A program made the position numbers and the translations under genes. This document shows positions 13,292 through 27,133 of a DNA stretch of 64,000 bases, piece after piece. The notes below the pieces were generated by a model. It did not search any database. It saw nothing but the letters and a program-made list of their open reading frames with translations, and was not told the origin of the DNA. Within the stretch, counting starts at the first letter, position 1. Every line of letters begins with the position of its first letter. Where the stretch lies: assembly GCA_905250115.1 (NCBI GenBank), contig CAJNOI010000094.1, forward strand, positions 223,803 to 287,802. The letters run 5' to 3'. The DNA comes from Adineta steineri (Eukaryota; Rotifera; Eurotatoria; Adinetida; Adinetidae).

Positions 13292-16200
13292 CTCATATTT
13301 TAATTGCTAAAACTCATGTGTATATAATATAAAATAAATAAATAAATAAATAGATTAACCAACTTTCAAATACTGTTACATTTAAGAAAACTATTATAAA
13401 ACTAAATAAATTCACATTTGAATATATTCGATTATTGACCATAGATCTTTCATATATTTTAAAATGATAAAGTGTGTAGCACTGTTACTAAAGAAAAAAA
13501 GGGCATCGTTTTGTTCATTTTTTAATAATTATTAAATCAGTCTTTTGATGAAACGAAAGGGTGTCAGTATCAGCTGAAACAATAAATTAGTATACAGAAT
13601 TGACTGTGAAAAAGAATTTATGTCATCTGTCATGAACTTCTAATGTTTCAACAGGGCATCATGACTCGATTACTCAGTAAATATGAAGCAAAAGAGAGTG
13701 AGAGAGACAGACAAGTCCTACTTGAATGAATCATCTGTCATCATAACTAAATAGATCGAAGCCATTCAAAGAAAAACAATTTTGAAAATCTCATCTTTTG
13801 ATTGTTGTATACTGACGACAATATTGCGCCAAATATTTGTAATGATATAAAAAGATAAAGATGAATAAGACTAATATAATGGACAAAATGTTAAAAATCT
13901 CTTAAAATTTTAGCTATTGAGAAAACATAGCAACCGCTTGTGTTTGTTTATTTAATGATCAATTAGATCAAAAACTAATACTTCATCGAGACCTTAGTTC
14001 TGACTATATACAACACTCAATGTATGTCTCTCATTCTCTTTCTTGTCAACAAAACAAATTAAAGTATGAAGTGTGCTAAAAATTTTTCTACGCACTTTGA
14101 GTGCAGACATTATGCAAATATTCATACTTAAAGGTATCTAAAATGGCATCAAGGCATTGAAATGCTCATACAAGCACTTTTTTCCTATTTCAACAGTTAA
14201 ATTACTTTTTCTAAATGCTTCTCATAGATAGTATATGTTATGAAACACAAAAAAAAACTTGTCACGATAGATGATCGATTATATTTAACATATGAACATA
14301 ATTTTCTTATTCAAGATTGAATATTATTTCATGATTTATATGATTAATGACATACTAAAAGTATTTAAACAAACTTTTTTTCATTGCATAGATTTATATA
14401 AATAGAATGAACTCTATCAAGTAAGATATAATTAATCAGCACAAGTTATTTTTAAAATGTCAATCGTGATTAAGCATAGCATTTAAGTTTATCATTTTCA
14501 ATTCATTGATCATTGTTAAGAATCGTTTTATTCTATTTATAGTTTTCATAAGATGAGAAAATAAATATATATATAGAAGTCGATAAATTACACTTAAAAC
14601 TTGGCAAAAAAATAATATTAACTTTTTCTCTATGTTTTTTTTTATAAAGTAAAGATTCTGAACAACTCTTATTATTGCTCACTAGCGACCTCTGAATGTG
14701 CACTTATGCATTTTAAAATGGCTATTTGATGATCAATATACTAAAATTTAATGTAAATATTTATCTTTTTGTGAACTATTTTCGAAAGATTAACTTTATA
14801 TGAAAATAAAATATCTTTTTATATTATTAAAACACCAAATTGGAGTCTCTCTATTGTCTAGTAGACATTGATAATGGTAACATTTATTGTGTTATTGATG
14901 TTTCTTTCAGACACATTATTACTCTTTTGATTATTCTATTTTATTTTTGTCAATATATTATTTTAAAAAGACGAATCTCCAAATAAATATCGATCCTTCT
15001 TATTTACAAATCATCGACAATCATTTATTATAATTCGAATCTCAAATTATTCTGTACAATCTATAATACGAGCTTCATTATATAACGAAGCTCACATATT
15101 TTCAAATTAGGTGAGTTTTATTGTTTTCTTTCAGTATTTATTTCAGTAATAGTCATTCTTAAGATTCCTTTTTCATCATCAAAACTATTAATTTACCTAG
15201 ATCCATAGAAATAATATTAGGATTTCGTTAATTTATTAGAATATGTCGATTATAAACAGAAAATGTTATGATAATCTCACTATTACCTCGTCGCTCGTGC
15301 TCTCTCTCTCTATAGATTGGCATGTACATCATAAAAATTGATGCTTTTACAAACTATTATAAAATTTTCAAACAGTAATCTGATTTTAATTGCGACAATT
15401 TTGATGAAATTAAGTTTACTGATATCAATTATCATATTATCAATACATATATATCGTTATATTTATTTAAATTCGTTTGAGTAACGTTTTTTTTTCTTGA
15501 TCTTTGTAATTTTATTAGATTTATCATTTTTATTTGATGACATAGTGTTATGAAAACAAGAATAATTTCTATGATAAATATTGTTTAACTATGATATTCG
15601 AGAAAATGAATTGATTCCATCTGTTTGATATATGTATACATATCTTTGATATGAAAATAATTTGTAAAAATGATGTTTGAACGACATCACATCTGTCATT
15701 ATCCCACACAAATCTCTGCTTGCTAGCTTGTTTCTCTTATCAACAAGCGACATATATATTCTTAACTTTCTTATTCTTGTTCTTCTTCTCCTTTTTTTTC
15801 CTTGTTCTTTCTTCTTGTTCACTCGTTAATTCATCTTCGAAATGAGGAGGGAACTGCGTGTCAAACCCGTCACTCGCGGCATCATCGTTGTCGGGTATAT
15901 GCCTGTCTTCGATAAAAAAAAAAAAAGAAAACCGACTAAATAGCAAGAGAAAAGACGGCTGAGAGTGAAGAGTAGTAGAGTGCTGGATAGAGAGAAAGAG
16001 ATAGAAATGCTAGGGGATTATTTTCTTCACCTTCATTTATAGTGAGAGGATATTTGCTTTCTCTCTTTTATCTTTTTAGTTCAATCGAAACATTAAAAAA
16101 ATTGCGATGTAAACATCTTTGATCTTCTTCTTCTGCTTCTTTTTTTTTCATCAGAATAATGATAAATATTGCATTTAAATTCGATCTGTTTTACATCAAG

Positions 16201-17621
16201 AATCTTATTCCATCTTTCATTAGATAATAATATTTGTTATTGATAGGACTAACAATAACGATGACGGACATTGGTCTTTTTTTTGTCTATTCATCATTTG
16301 TTAGTGATGCCTGTTATCAAGTGGATTCCTTCCTTTCTGTTGGTTGTTTCTTTTTTTAGTAGTAATAGTGTTAACTGTGGCAGCGAACAGACGCGACTGC
16401 AAAAGAAGGAGAGAAAGATAAGGAACGACGCCATACTGATGTATGTCTATATGTGTGTGCGTGTGTTTTTTAACGCACATACAAGCGGCTTCTTTCTCCT
16501 TCTCTTTTCCTGCTTTCTCTATGGCGTTCGTTACTCGTCGTCGTCGTCGCACCAAGTAATCATTACTTCCCGTTCTCTCGACTAACGTCGGGTTGAGCTC
16601 TCTCACTGGTATCCAACAATAGTTTCCATCATTGCTCTTGTTCTCTCTTCCTCATTCTGCTCTTCTTTTCCTTCTTCCTTTTTTTTTCAAAAAAAAACGA
16701 CTAGTTTGCATTACTAGAATTATGATTATAGAAAAGCGAATAGTGGCGGTAGCGACAACGAAGCCGGTCGTTGTCGATAGTATGGTAGTAAAGAAGGAAC
16801 GCAAAGAAAATTATCATCAACAATAGAGCTGTTCATCAGCATCGCATCATCATTGCAGGCTGACTGGTTCGGGCCCGGCTTCGATGTGCAATCGTGTTCT
16901 TCTTCTTTTTTTTTCTTCTTTTCTTCTGTTTCTTGTCGCTCGGAAAAGAAAGAAGATCTTCCATCTATATACTTTACATACTGCCATCGCTCTTTTTCTT
17001 CTTCTTCGTTTTTTTCCTCACCCTATTGCTGCCGCATACACGCAAACTTTTTCCTCTCGGTTGCCGCTGCTAGTCGGCCAAGCTTTTCTCTTCGTTGTTT
17101 CGCCCGCCCCGTCCGCTCGCTCGCTCGCCCGAGCAGCAACAGCAAGTAGTAACGTCGTCAATACATCGTCGTTTTTTTTTGCTTCTCGGTTTTTTTTTTG
17201 TTGAAAAACTGAAACAAACCAGTAGTCGTGTGTGTATGTGTGTTTGTTATTTTGCCACATCTTAAAAGTGTATGCATAAATGATAGAATTTCAGACAAAA
17301 TCATATTTTCTCTACAATGTATGCCCGTAATAAACGGAAAATAATCCTTCAGAAACAATACGACAATCATCATTATCATCATTATTATCATCATTTAAAT
17401 TACTGCATCAATGATCGCGTCTGTTGTTCATTATTGTTATCTTCTTGATGGTCATTCATCATTCTTCTAGCTTCTATCATACAATAAAACAGATCAAGTA
17501 AGACAAATATAGAAATCAAAATAAATAATAAACAATAGAACAATAAAAACTACGAAAATGTTTTATATTTTTTATTTTTATTTTTGATGCTCGCTTATGC
17601 GCGCTCGTATATATAGATATA

Positions 17622-17656
<35 letters not shown>

Positions 17657-18786
17657 GTATATATGGTGTTATGGTCTGTGCAACAGAGATTGGCAAATCT
17701 TCTTTATTGTGTGTGTATGCGTGTCGTCATTGTCGTGTAAGAATAACATGTTGAGGAAGAAAAGAAATCGCGCGAGTGCGTCACCCGTTTCAAGCAGAGA
17801 ATAACACACACGCACGTACACTACCATCTAACACTCTACTGCCGCCATCGATGATGATGGTGGCGGTGGCAATGGCAGAAAGCAATAGTAGATAGTACAC
17901 ACACATTGACTGTCACACAGTCAGCATCATCATTGTCGTCGCGCAAGACGAGACATGAGAGAGAGAGAGATGGAAAGAGAGAGAGAACGAGCAAGGACTG
18001 TCGTGACGCACGCACGACTAACATCATTGCCAATAAGGAAACAACAAGAGGTTTTCTCGACTCGTTGCATTTTCTAGCGATTTTTATCGACGAAGATTTT
18101 TTTGTTTGATTCTATTAAATACTGCAGAAACGTGTTTTTTTTTCTCTTTTAATATAATACCTGTTTCTCACGCACATCAAACGATTAGATTATTGAGCAA
18201 AAATATTTTTTTTTCTTCTTGATTACATTACATTTGAGAAGAACCAGAAGCTTCCTGGTGAAATAAGAGTAGGAACATATTTCTAAATATCAACATTGAA
18301 ATTTGATAAAATCAGTAAATCCCACGAAAGAAATTGATAGAGATGTTCACTTTTTTTTCGTACTCTTTTAACATATTTATATCAATTAAAATCATTATCA
18401 TAATTATTATCCTACTTAAAACCATCTAATTTTTTGATGAAAAACAAATTATTCGAAGATTAAAAACGATCATTAGAGAGAGATAAACTCTTTTTTTTTT
18501 CTATCTCAAATTAGAATGATCTAAATGATAAAATTCATCATATTTGAATTAATAATAGTGATTCCTATTAATTATTTCAGTTGAAATCCTTTTTTTTAAG
18601 AAAAAAAAAATAGACAAATATAATTAAGAATTTATTTATTTCAATGATAGACATCTATTATAATATCTATTTTATATTTTATAGGTTTGTTCAACAGTCA
18701 CAATTCTCAAATTAAATCAATTTTTCTCCTTATTTTCCCATTGTCTTATCCCTTATCTTTTTATTAATAATAAATATTAAATCAGA
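13292..18786. other. Long non-coding stretch upstream of the G-protein beta gene
   Basis: About 5.5 kb without a supportable gene, the longest in the window. The left part (13.3-15.5 kb) is ordinary AT-rich DNA. From about 15.8 to 18.1 kb the sequence is clearly richer in G+C and CpG than the rest, with pyrimidine runs, a (GT)n tract at 17621-17646 and a hairpin near 17838-17867. It most likely contains the promoter and spliced 5' leader exons of the downstream gene. Small open frames here (e.g. 16301-16606 -, 16853-17149 +) look like composition artefacts. Confidence 0.5.
17621..17646 (+). repeat. (GT)n microsatellite
   Basis: Uninterrupted GT dinucleotide run, followed by imperfect continuation to about 17655. 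Confidence 0.9.
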
Positions 18787-20297
<1,511 letters not shown>

Positions 20298-21571
20298 CCT
20301 CAATTACTTTTTATCTTTCTCACAAAAGATCTGCTTTGCCACATCGACGACGACAATAAGAGCCAGCCTTCTTACCTATTCTACCTCAAGCAATACAAAA
20401 AACTCTATCTTTTTTTTTCTTTTTTTCTTTCTCTCTTTCTCTATCTCTCTAGGCTGGTGGACATATTTTTTTGTACGTTTGGTATTGCCAATTTTGCTTG
20501 TTGTCCTTTCTTTTTTTTTTCTTTTTTTTCTTGTCTTTGTTGTACTTATGTTGTTGTTCTTTTCTTTACAGTGGTGAAACACGTCTGTCAAACACACACG
20601 CGTACATACATACATATACAGACTTTCTATCTCTCTTTCTCGTTCTCTTCAATTCGATACGGGTTTTTCTTGCCTGCATTCTCTTTTCTTTTTTTTGTAA
20701 GCTGCTTTTTTGCTTGTCACCTCTTATCGTCCTTTCCATAATTGTCAGTAGGCATATATATGTATGAATGTGAATGCGTGTGTGTATGTTTCTTCTAATT
20801 GTCGTATCGTTATGGATCGGGATCGTGTGAACATAGTTCTCACACCAGTCTTCTCGTCCTACTTCTATCACTTCTGTTGTTGTGTGTGCGTGTGTGTCTT
20901 CTCAGAGCGAACGCAGTTGTTCTAGTCGTTTTAATCAGCGCGTGTATCAATGTGTTTTTTTTCTCTCTCTCTCTCTCTCTTTTTCTTTCTTCTTGTCTCA
21001 CTGCTCTATGCTCTGCTGCTAAGTTTTTTTGTCTTTTTTTCTTGCTGCTTGATCTGTTTGTGTGTGTGTGTGTGTGCGTGTTTCGCAGAATGAAGACCAA
21101 CACAATGTATTTGATGTTTATCTTTTTTTTCTCGTTTGGTTCGCTCTTACTTCTTTTTTTCTCTCATTATATACTTACTTATTTAAAATACACACTCAAC
21201 AGTCTATACAAACAAAAGAAACATAGAAATAATTCTATCAGTTCTCAGTTTTTTCTTGTTTTTATAGCTGGACATTTAAAAAAAAATATTTTGTCATTTA
21301 ATTGAAATTCATATATATATTTATTCATTTGATACTAAACTTAATAGCAGAACGAGTAGATTATTTTTAGAAAGAAGATGATTAAAACAAAATTTTCTCA
21401 TATACGATAAAAGATTTATCGTCTGAAAATGAAAATACAAGAAAAAAAAACATTATTGCGCCATTTAGTTTATTAGTATGCAGTACATGTGCAAGAAGAC
21501 ATTCTGTTCTTTTTCTTTATCAGTGTCTGTCTGTCTTTCTATTTTCACTTTAGACCAGGACTATCATAGCG
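20298..21571 (+). other. GNB1 3' region and intergenic, polypyrimidine-rich
   Basis: Holds the 3' UTR of the G-beta gene and the upstream region of the PAM2-motif gene. From about 20400 to 21150 the + strand is dominated by T and C, with a (CT)n run near 20960-20985 and a TG tract at about 21057-21076. The open frames on both strands in this part reflect the skewed composition. Confidence 0.55.
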
Positions 21572-23432
21572 ATGAGTCAGAATGGTACGACACCTACTAC
21601 AGATGAAGTATGACTTTGTTTAATATTGGATCAATTTCTTTTTTTTCATTAATTTCTTTTTTTGTTCAATTTAGAATCGTGTACCGACCACTATTCCTCA
21701 ATCGTTATACGTCCCGATGATGCCAATGTTTTTTCCTTATGGTAATGCCAATGTACCTGCACAACAATTTTTTGCCCCAACTATTTACCCAAATGTTTCA
21801 GCGTATCCATCAAACGGTAATCATCGTCATGGGAATTTTGGAGTTGGTTATAATGCATACTATACACAATTTTATCCTACTCAAAATAATATTTTACCTC
21901 AAGCAACACATGTCACTAATCCATCAGTATTAATTTCACAACGTCCATTAATGCCACATTCACTACCAGCAATACAGCAGCAACAACAACAACAACATTC
22001 ATTAACAACATATTCAACTAAAGGAAATGATAATGAACGTAATATGAATTTAAATATTCGGGAATGTCAATCACCCGTAATAAATGAAACAAAAACAGCA
22101 CAAATTATTGATCTGAATGATAATAATAATAATAATACGTCTGCAAGGGTACGTCAAAATTCATCATCAACATCTTCACTTATGTCTCATTCAGGTAAAA
22201 AAACATTTTTGAGATAAGGAATTTTTTTTATTATTTTAAATATCTATTTAAGAATTAGATCAAAATATTCGTCCTCATCTTCCACCAACTTCGGCTTCGT
22301 CTTCTTCTTTAGCTCAAGAAATTGATTCAGATAATAATTCAACAGATGATTTTTTAACTTTTATCGAACAGAAAACTAAAACAACGACAACAGCAGCAGC
22401 AACAAAAATGCCAGAATTAAATCCATTTGCTAATGAATTTTCATTTGCTTCTAATAAAACTCTTACGAACGATTCATCAATCACAACAAATGGTATTGAT
22501 AATCATACATCTAATGAAAATCATTCATCATATAGATTACTATTTGATAATCTAATCGAAAAAAGTCTGGAATCTATTGAAGTATTCAAACAATCTACAA
22601 AGTATTATTCTTATTCTCAACAAACTAATAACAAAAAATATTTTCATTTTTATATATAAATAGAAAAGTTTCTGTCAATGATATGTCTACACAATGTAAT
22701 CCCACCAATGATTGTATTCATCGTTCAACACAAACAACTGAACATATCAATAATTCTGATCTTATTAAAGATTATAGTTTACGTACAGTATGTTGTTTTT
22801 TTTCTAAAAGAAAAATAAAACAATATTTTTCTTAGATAAAATTAATGGATAAATTAAGTGAAAATTTTCGAACTATCTATCAAAATGAATTACATAATGA
22901 ATATAAAACTATGGCTCAAACATGTGATGAATTACGTCATTTAATTTTATTTATTCATCGTATTACATTATCTTTATCAGATGATGATCAACAACAAAAA
23001 ATATCATCAATTGATTTAAGCAATCCATTTAGTAATATTGTACAAGATCTTGCAAATGATACAACAAATATAAATAAATATCAAATATCATCACAAATTA
23101 CACATAGTGCTGGACGTGGTACACGTCGTTTAATGTCATTAACAAGTAATTCACCAGTATCATCATTTTCTTGTCGACAAATTGAACCTATAGCAATAGT
23201 TAAATCAAATGTATGATTATTATTTTCTAGATTTTAATATTATAGATTATTATTTCTTTTTTTTTTTAGTTATGTTTAATTTGTCAAAAACCACTAGATG
23301 ATACTGATGATGATGTTATGCATTCACTAGTATGTTAACATATATATATATATGTTTAAAAAACTAAAGTATTGATATTTATTTTAGTGTCGATCATTAT
23401 CATCTTATCCAAATGTTTCCACTAACACATAA
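21572..23432 (+). CDS. Low-complexity protein with a PAM2-like PABP-binding motif
   Basis: No named family recognised. Exons: 21572-21607, 21675 to about 22194, about 22253 to about 22598, a short exon about 22663-22789, about 22836-23211, then two short exons, with the stop at 23430-23432. The N-terminal third is rich in Pro, Tyr, Asn and Gln (a Q7 run and an N-rich run). At 22408-22449 the sequence MPELNPFANEFSFA matches the PAM2 consensus (LNxxAxEF), the short peptide that binds the MLLE domain of poly(A)-binding protein. The C-terminal half has a predicted helical segment (MDKLSENFRTIYQNELHNEY) and ends with a short Cys-containing piece LCLICQKPLDD. This composition suits an mRNA-regulatory adaptor. 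The open stretch past 22598 to 22659 is best read as intron. Confidence 0.7.
22408..22449 (+). other. PAM2-like peptide motif
   Basis: The encoded peptide P-E-L-N-P-F-A-N-E-F-S-F has the Leu, Asn, Ala, Glu and Phe at PAM2 consensus spacing. It is embedded in a disordered region, as PAM2 motifs usually are. Confidence 0.7.
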
Positions 23433-24553
23433 ATTAGAACATTTATATTCTTGTACTTTCTTATTATTTTTTTTGTCTTGGTCGGATAACATTAATTACA
23501 GATGTCTTTCTCTTCTTTATTATTTGTTGTACACACATACCTGCATGTGTGAATATATGGTGATATTATGTTCTTTTTTTTTTCATTGAGTGTGTGTATT
23601 GTTAATCTGGATTTCGGCTGTTTTTTTTTCTACATGAAAGGAGAAAAAAGAGAGCAATGAAAATCTTGTATTTATTTGAAAACAAAAAGATTAGCAGGTG
23701 AACAATATGTTATTTTGTATAACAATTGTTTTTTTTCTATATTTGTGTAATAGTTCAATGATAAAATTTGAAGAAAAAAAAAAGTATTTTTATATGGTTA
23801 GTTTAATTTCAATTATTACAATTAATATTTTCTTTAGTTTTTCAAGTCCGTTTATTATACATTGATCGAAATTCAATGAGACGGAAATAATTATTGACTT
23901 TGTTCATTCTCAATTTATTTATTCCGGCACTTTCCGAATTTATCTTAGATCAGATATTTTAATGAACTATTGTATAAAGAATGCAAAGTTATAGGAAAAG
24001 GATGTTCTGACTGTTTTTCTAAGATAAAGATAAATTAAGTGTTCGATTGTTTAAGATTTATGAGTAGCTACTGTTCTTAAAAAAAAACTTGTGCAATCAA
24101 TTAATTAAGCTTTGATTTGATCCGTTTATTCAACCTTCGATAGATGGCGGAAGATTTCAAAATCTTGATTGAACTAAATACGACCTCTGGAGATCTAAAT
24201 AAGGCATTTTTGTTCAAGAAACAATTGTCAAGAAACAGATGTTATTATTGATAATAATAATATAATAATAATAAAATTAAAGACATACAGTTAACCGTAT
24301 AGTTAAGAGTAGAAAAACGAAGGCAACATTATTAACTTCTCAGCAGAGGTATTACTAATCTAATGGCGACATATTGTACTGTATATTGCGAAAAATATTA
24401 TTATCGGATCAGAAGAAACTGTTTCATTTAATTGACTCTCATGTTGACATTCATACAAACAACATGGATTTTCTCAAACATATGTTGTATACATGTTTCA
24501 TTCTTTTTTCGTTGAAAGTTTTAGAAAGTATTTCGATTTCTTAAAACATTAGC
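23433..24553. other. Intergenic between the PAM2-motif gene and eIF5A
   Basis: AT-rich, with a probable 3' UTR on the left and the eIF5A promoter on the right. No gene recognised. Confidence 0.5.
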
Positions 24554-25224
24554 ATGGCCGATAGTAATGTTCCTGATCTTGATGATCATGATGATGAGTT
24601 CCATACCGCTGATGCTGGTGCATCAGAAACGTAAGTCTCTATCACTAAAAAGAGAAAAAGAAAACATTAAAATCTATCTTATACATAGTTATCCTCAACA
24701 ATGTTCAGCTTTACGTAAAAATGGCTTTGTTATGTTAAAAAATCGTCCATGTAAAATTATGGAAATGTCAACATCAAAAACAGGCAAACATGGACATGCT
24801 AAAGTAGACGAATCTCTTCTATGAAATAATTTTCTAAATTAAATCTTTTTGTATTTAGGTTCATATGGTTGGTATTGATATTTTTACAGGAAAGAAATAC
24901 GAAGATATTTGTCCATCAACACACAATATGAGTGTTCCAAATGTTAAACGTGTTGAATATACGGTAAGAAAATTTTGAAAATAAATAAAAATAATAGTTC
25001 TTTTTCTTTGTTTTAAGTTAATTGATATTGAAAGCGATGGTTTCGTTTCAATGATGGATGATACTGCAGATACTCGTAATGACATCAAACTTCCTGAAGG
25101 TGAATTAGGTCAAGAAATTCGTTCTAAATTTGATAATGGTGATCAACTTAAAATTACATTACTTAAAGCATGCGGTGAAGAAGCCATCATAGCATGCAAA
25201 CCTGAAAATGAATCCAAACGATAA
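24554..25224 (+). CDS. EIF5A: Translation factor eIF5A
   Basis: Essential factor that helps ribosomes form difficult peptide bonds and terminate; active only with hypusine. About 160 residues in four exons with introns of about 50-60 bp. The acidic N-terminus [20 protein letters not shown] is followed by [17 protein letters not shown]. The hypusination loop is [14 protein letters not shown], with the modified Lys in TGKHG intact. Then come [20 protein letters not shown] and an OB-fold C-terminal half ([20 protein letters not shown]) ending [10 protein letters not shown]. An AG acceptor-like site sits one base before the ATG, which may mark trans-splicing or a leader intron. Confidence 0.97.
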
Positions 25225-25806
25225 ACTATTAATTCACATCACCTCTTTTTTTTCTTTCATATTATCGTATCATCAACAATTTTATCAATCATATCTTTTT
25301 ATGTGAAACTAAGTTCTTACATTATTATTAATTATAATGAAAGAAAGAAAAAAAAAATAAGAAGAAGAAATTTAATTATAATCGTCTTAACTTTATGGAA
25401 TTATTTTATCTCACGTTTATCTCCTCTTTTGTTCATATCAAATTAGCTTCAGTCATTTAAGCTCAACAACAACAACAGCAACTCAAATATAATATTAAAG
25501 CCATTTGTTCTCTCTCTTTTTATAAATTTGTGATGTTTTTTTTTTATTCTTTACTTTATTATATTCAAAACGCATTTGCTAATGAGGTGATGGTTGATAC
25601 ATTTTTGTTTTTATTTTTTTTCTCAATGGAATTGAAAAGGAGAGAATCAAATAGTTATAAGTACGATAATGTACATAAAATTAAAGTAACACGTACAATT
25701 ATCAGAGATTAAACTGAAAATGTTGATAATTATTATTTCTCAATATAGTAAAACAAAGCAGTAGAATTTATTTTATATAAAAATAAGTTTTTAGAAAAGT
25801 AGTACT
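25225..25806. other. Convergent 3' region between eIF5A and PPIL6
   Basis: Both flanking genes end here, so it holds two 3' UTRs. Nothing else is seen. Confidence 0.5.
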
Positions 25807-26889
25807 TTATTCTTCATCTAATTCAAATATTCCACAATTGACAATTTTAATCGCTTTAATTGGACGTTGATTGAGTGTTTCCATACGTTCAAGTTTATCT
25901 AATGTATCAAAACCTTCAACAACACGACCAAGTGCAACAAAACGTTTTGACATCCATTGACAAGCATCAGATAATGTTATATAAAATTGACTACCATTTG
26001 AATGTCGATATCCTTTATTTGCCATACCTTGTAGACAGAAAAAACACATAAATAAATAAATTCAATATTAAACTACTACTAACCTAGAATACCACGTTGA
26101 TTATGTTGAACAACAAAAGCTTCATCATGAAATGTTTCACCATAGATGGATTCTCCACCATTACCTCTTCCACCTCGGATGTCTCCACCTAACAAAAAAA
26201 TGAATTATTATTTTTATTTTGTTTTGCTTAAATTTTTTACCTTGAATCCAACCATTTGGTACAATACGATGAATTATCGAATCTTTATAATGAAGAACTG
26301 TACCACTTGTTGTACTTTGACCTTTTTCACCTGTACATAATGCTCGAAAGTTTTCACATGTTTCAGGGACTTGGTCATTAAATAATTCAAATACTAAACG
26401 ACCAACTTCTGTTGTTTCAGAAGTTTCACGATTTTCAAGATGAAAATCCATGAAACAAAATTTATTTTTACCATCACTCGAATCAAACCGTTGCCTATAA
26501 AATAATATATATGAATATTTAGAATTCCTTTTCAAATAAACATACTTATATTCTTCATTTGAAAATACTCCAAAGAGATCATTGGCACGAAAATCAGCAT
26601 GATCAAATGTATTTTTTGCCCAATTTAAAAACGTTTCAGCATTTCCAAGTAATTTTTTATCAATAAAAACCATACAATTATCTTTATATGCCCATGTTTC
26701 ATCACGTAATTCTGCACGTTTAGTTCGTAAAAATGAATTCCAATCATATTCAAGTAATGGACAAAGTTCCGAATGAGATATTTGTTTTGAATGTGCACGT
26801 TTAAGATCTTCTAAACAATGTTTAGCTGATTGATATTCATCAGAATTTATAAGACCGTATATAACTATATTAAACGATGGAAGTGCCAT
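25807..26889 (-). CDS. PPIL6: PPIL6-like cyclophilin-domain protein
   Basis: The N-terminal thioredoxin-like part ([20 protein letters not shown] ... [25 protein letters not shown]) and C-terminal cyclophilin domain have the exact order seen in animal PPIL6. Cyclophilin blocks are [83 protein letters not shown] and [16 protein letters not shown]. Five exons. PPIL6 is associated with cilia in animals. Several residues differ from a classical active cyclophilin A: the Trp that binds cyclosporin is not obvious, and [12 protein letters not shown] replaces HRIIPGFMCQGG. Prolyl isomerase activity is therefore uncertain. The start is the ATG at 26889, about 90 bp from the assembly gap upstream. Confidence 0.9.
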
Positions 26890-26976
26890 GTTACAAATGA
26901 ATACTAATGTAAAAACATCACCTAGCAACAAGAAATCAATGCTGAAGAAACGAGAACAAATCAAGATTACGTGTTT

Positions 26977-26986
26977 NNNNNNNNNN
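26977..26986. other. Assembly gap (10 N)
   Basis: Run of ten N. Coding sequence of the formamidase gene stops at its right edge, so the true missing length is probably much more than ten bases. Confidence 0.95.
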
Positions 26987-27133
26987 TAAACAAGGTATAG
27001 TAGTTCGTGCAGATTCTGTTGCTTTTGTCGTTGCTTGAACAAAAGCTTCAATGACTTTGTCACCAGTTTCAAATCGACGAGACCAACGAGATGGTGAATA
27101 TTCATAATCAGCATCAGTTTTCATTATTGACAT
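26987..27133 (-). CDS. AFMID: Kynurenine formamidase (arylformamidase), 5' fragment cut by gap
   Basis: Hydrolyses N-formylkynurenine in tryptophan breakdown, by family. Only the first 49 residues are visible. They begin MSIMKTDADYEYSPSRWSRR and continue through FETGDKVIEAFVQATTKATE to IPCL, which aligns with the start of animal AFMID (QYCPSRW ... EATTRAR). The catalytic part (HGG oxyanion motif, Ser nucleophile) lies past the N run and is not present on the other side, where PPIL6 upstream sequence begins. The gene is therefore incomplete here through assembly rather than shown to be broken. It starts 400 bp from the oppositely oriented B-box gene, suggesting a shared promoter region. Confidence 0.78.

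Noticed and set aside
15740-15946. Open frame on the - strand with an acidic then Lys-rich translation (DRHIPDNDDAASDGF...)
   Set aside because: Slightly protein-like and preceded by an acceptor-like pyrimidine run, but no matching exons or family could be found, so it is not called as a gene.
16271-17204. Overlapping open frames on both strands (Ser/Phe-rich and Arg-rich)
   Set aside because: Typical by-products of pyrimidine-rich, GC-richer DNA; both strands are open at once and the translations are low complexity.
20457-21305. Several Phe/Ser/Leu-rich and Arg-rich open frames of 90-170 codons
   Set aside because: They mirror the polypyrimidine skew downstream of the G-beta gene and show no domain.
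22599-22659. Open extension of the PAM2 gene exon to a stop at 22659
   Set aside because: A donor at about 22598 and acceptor at about 22662 join in frame to a longer coding stretch (KVSVNDMSTQCNPTND), so this part is read as intron, although retention is possible.
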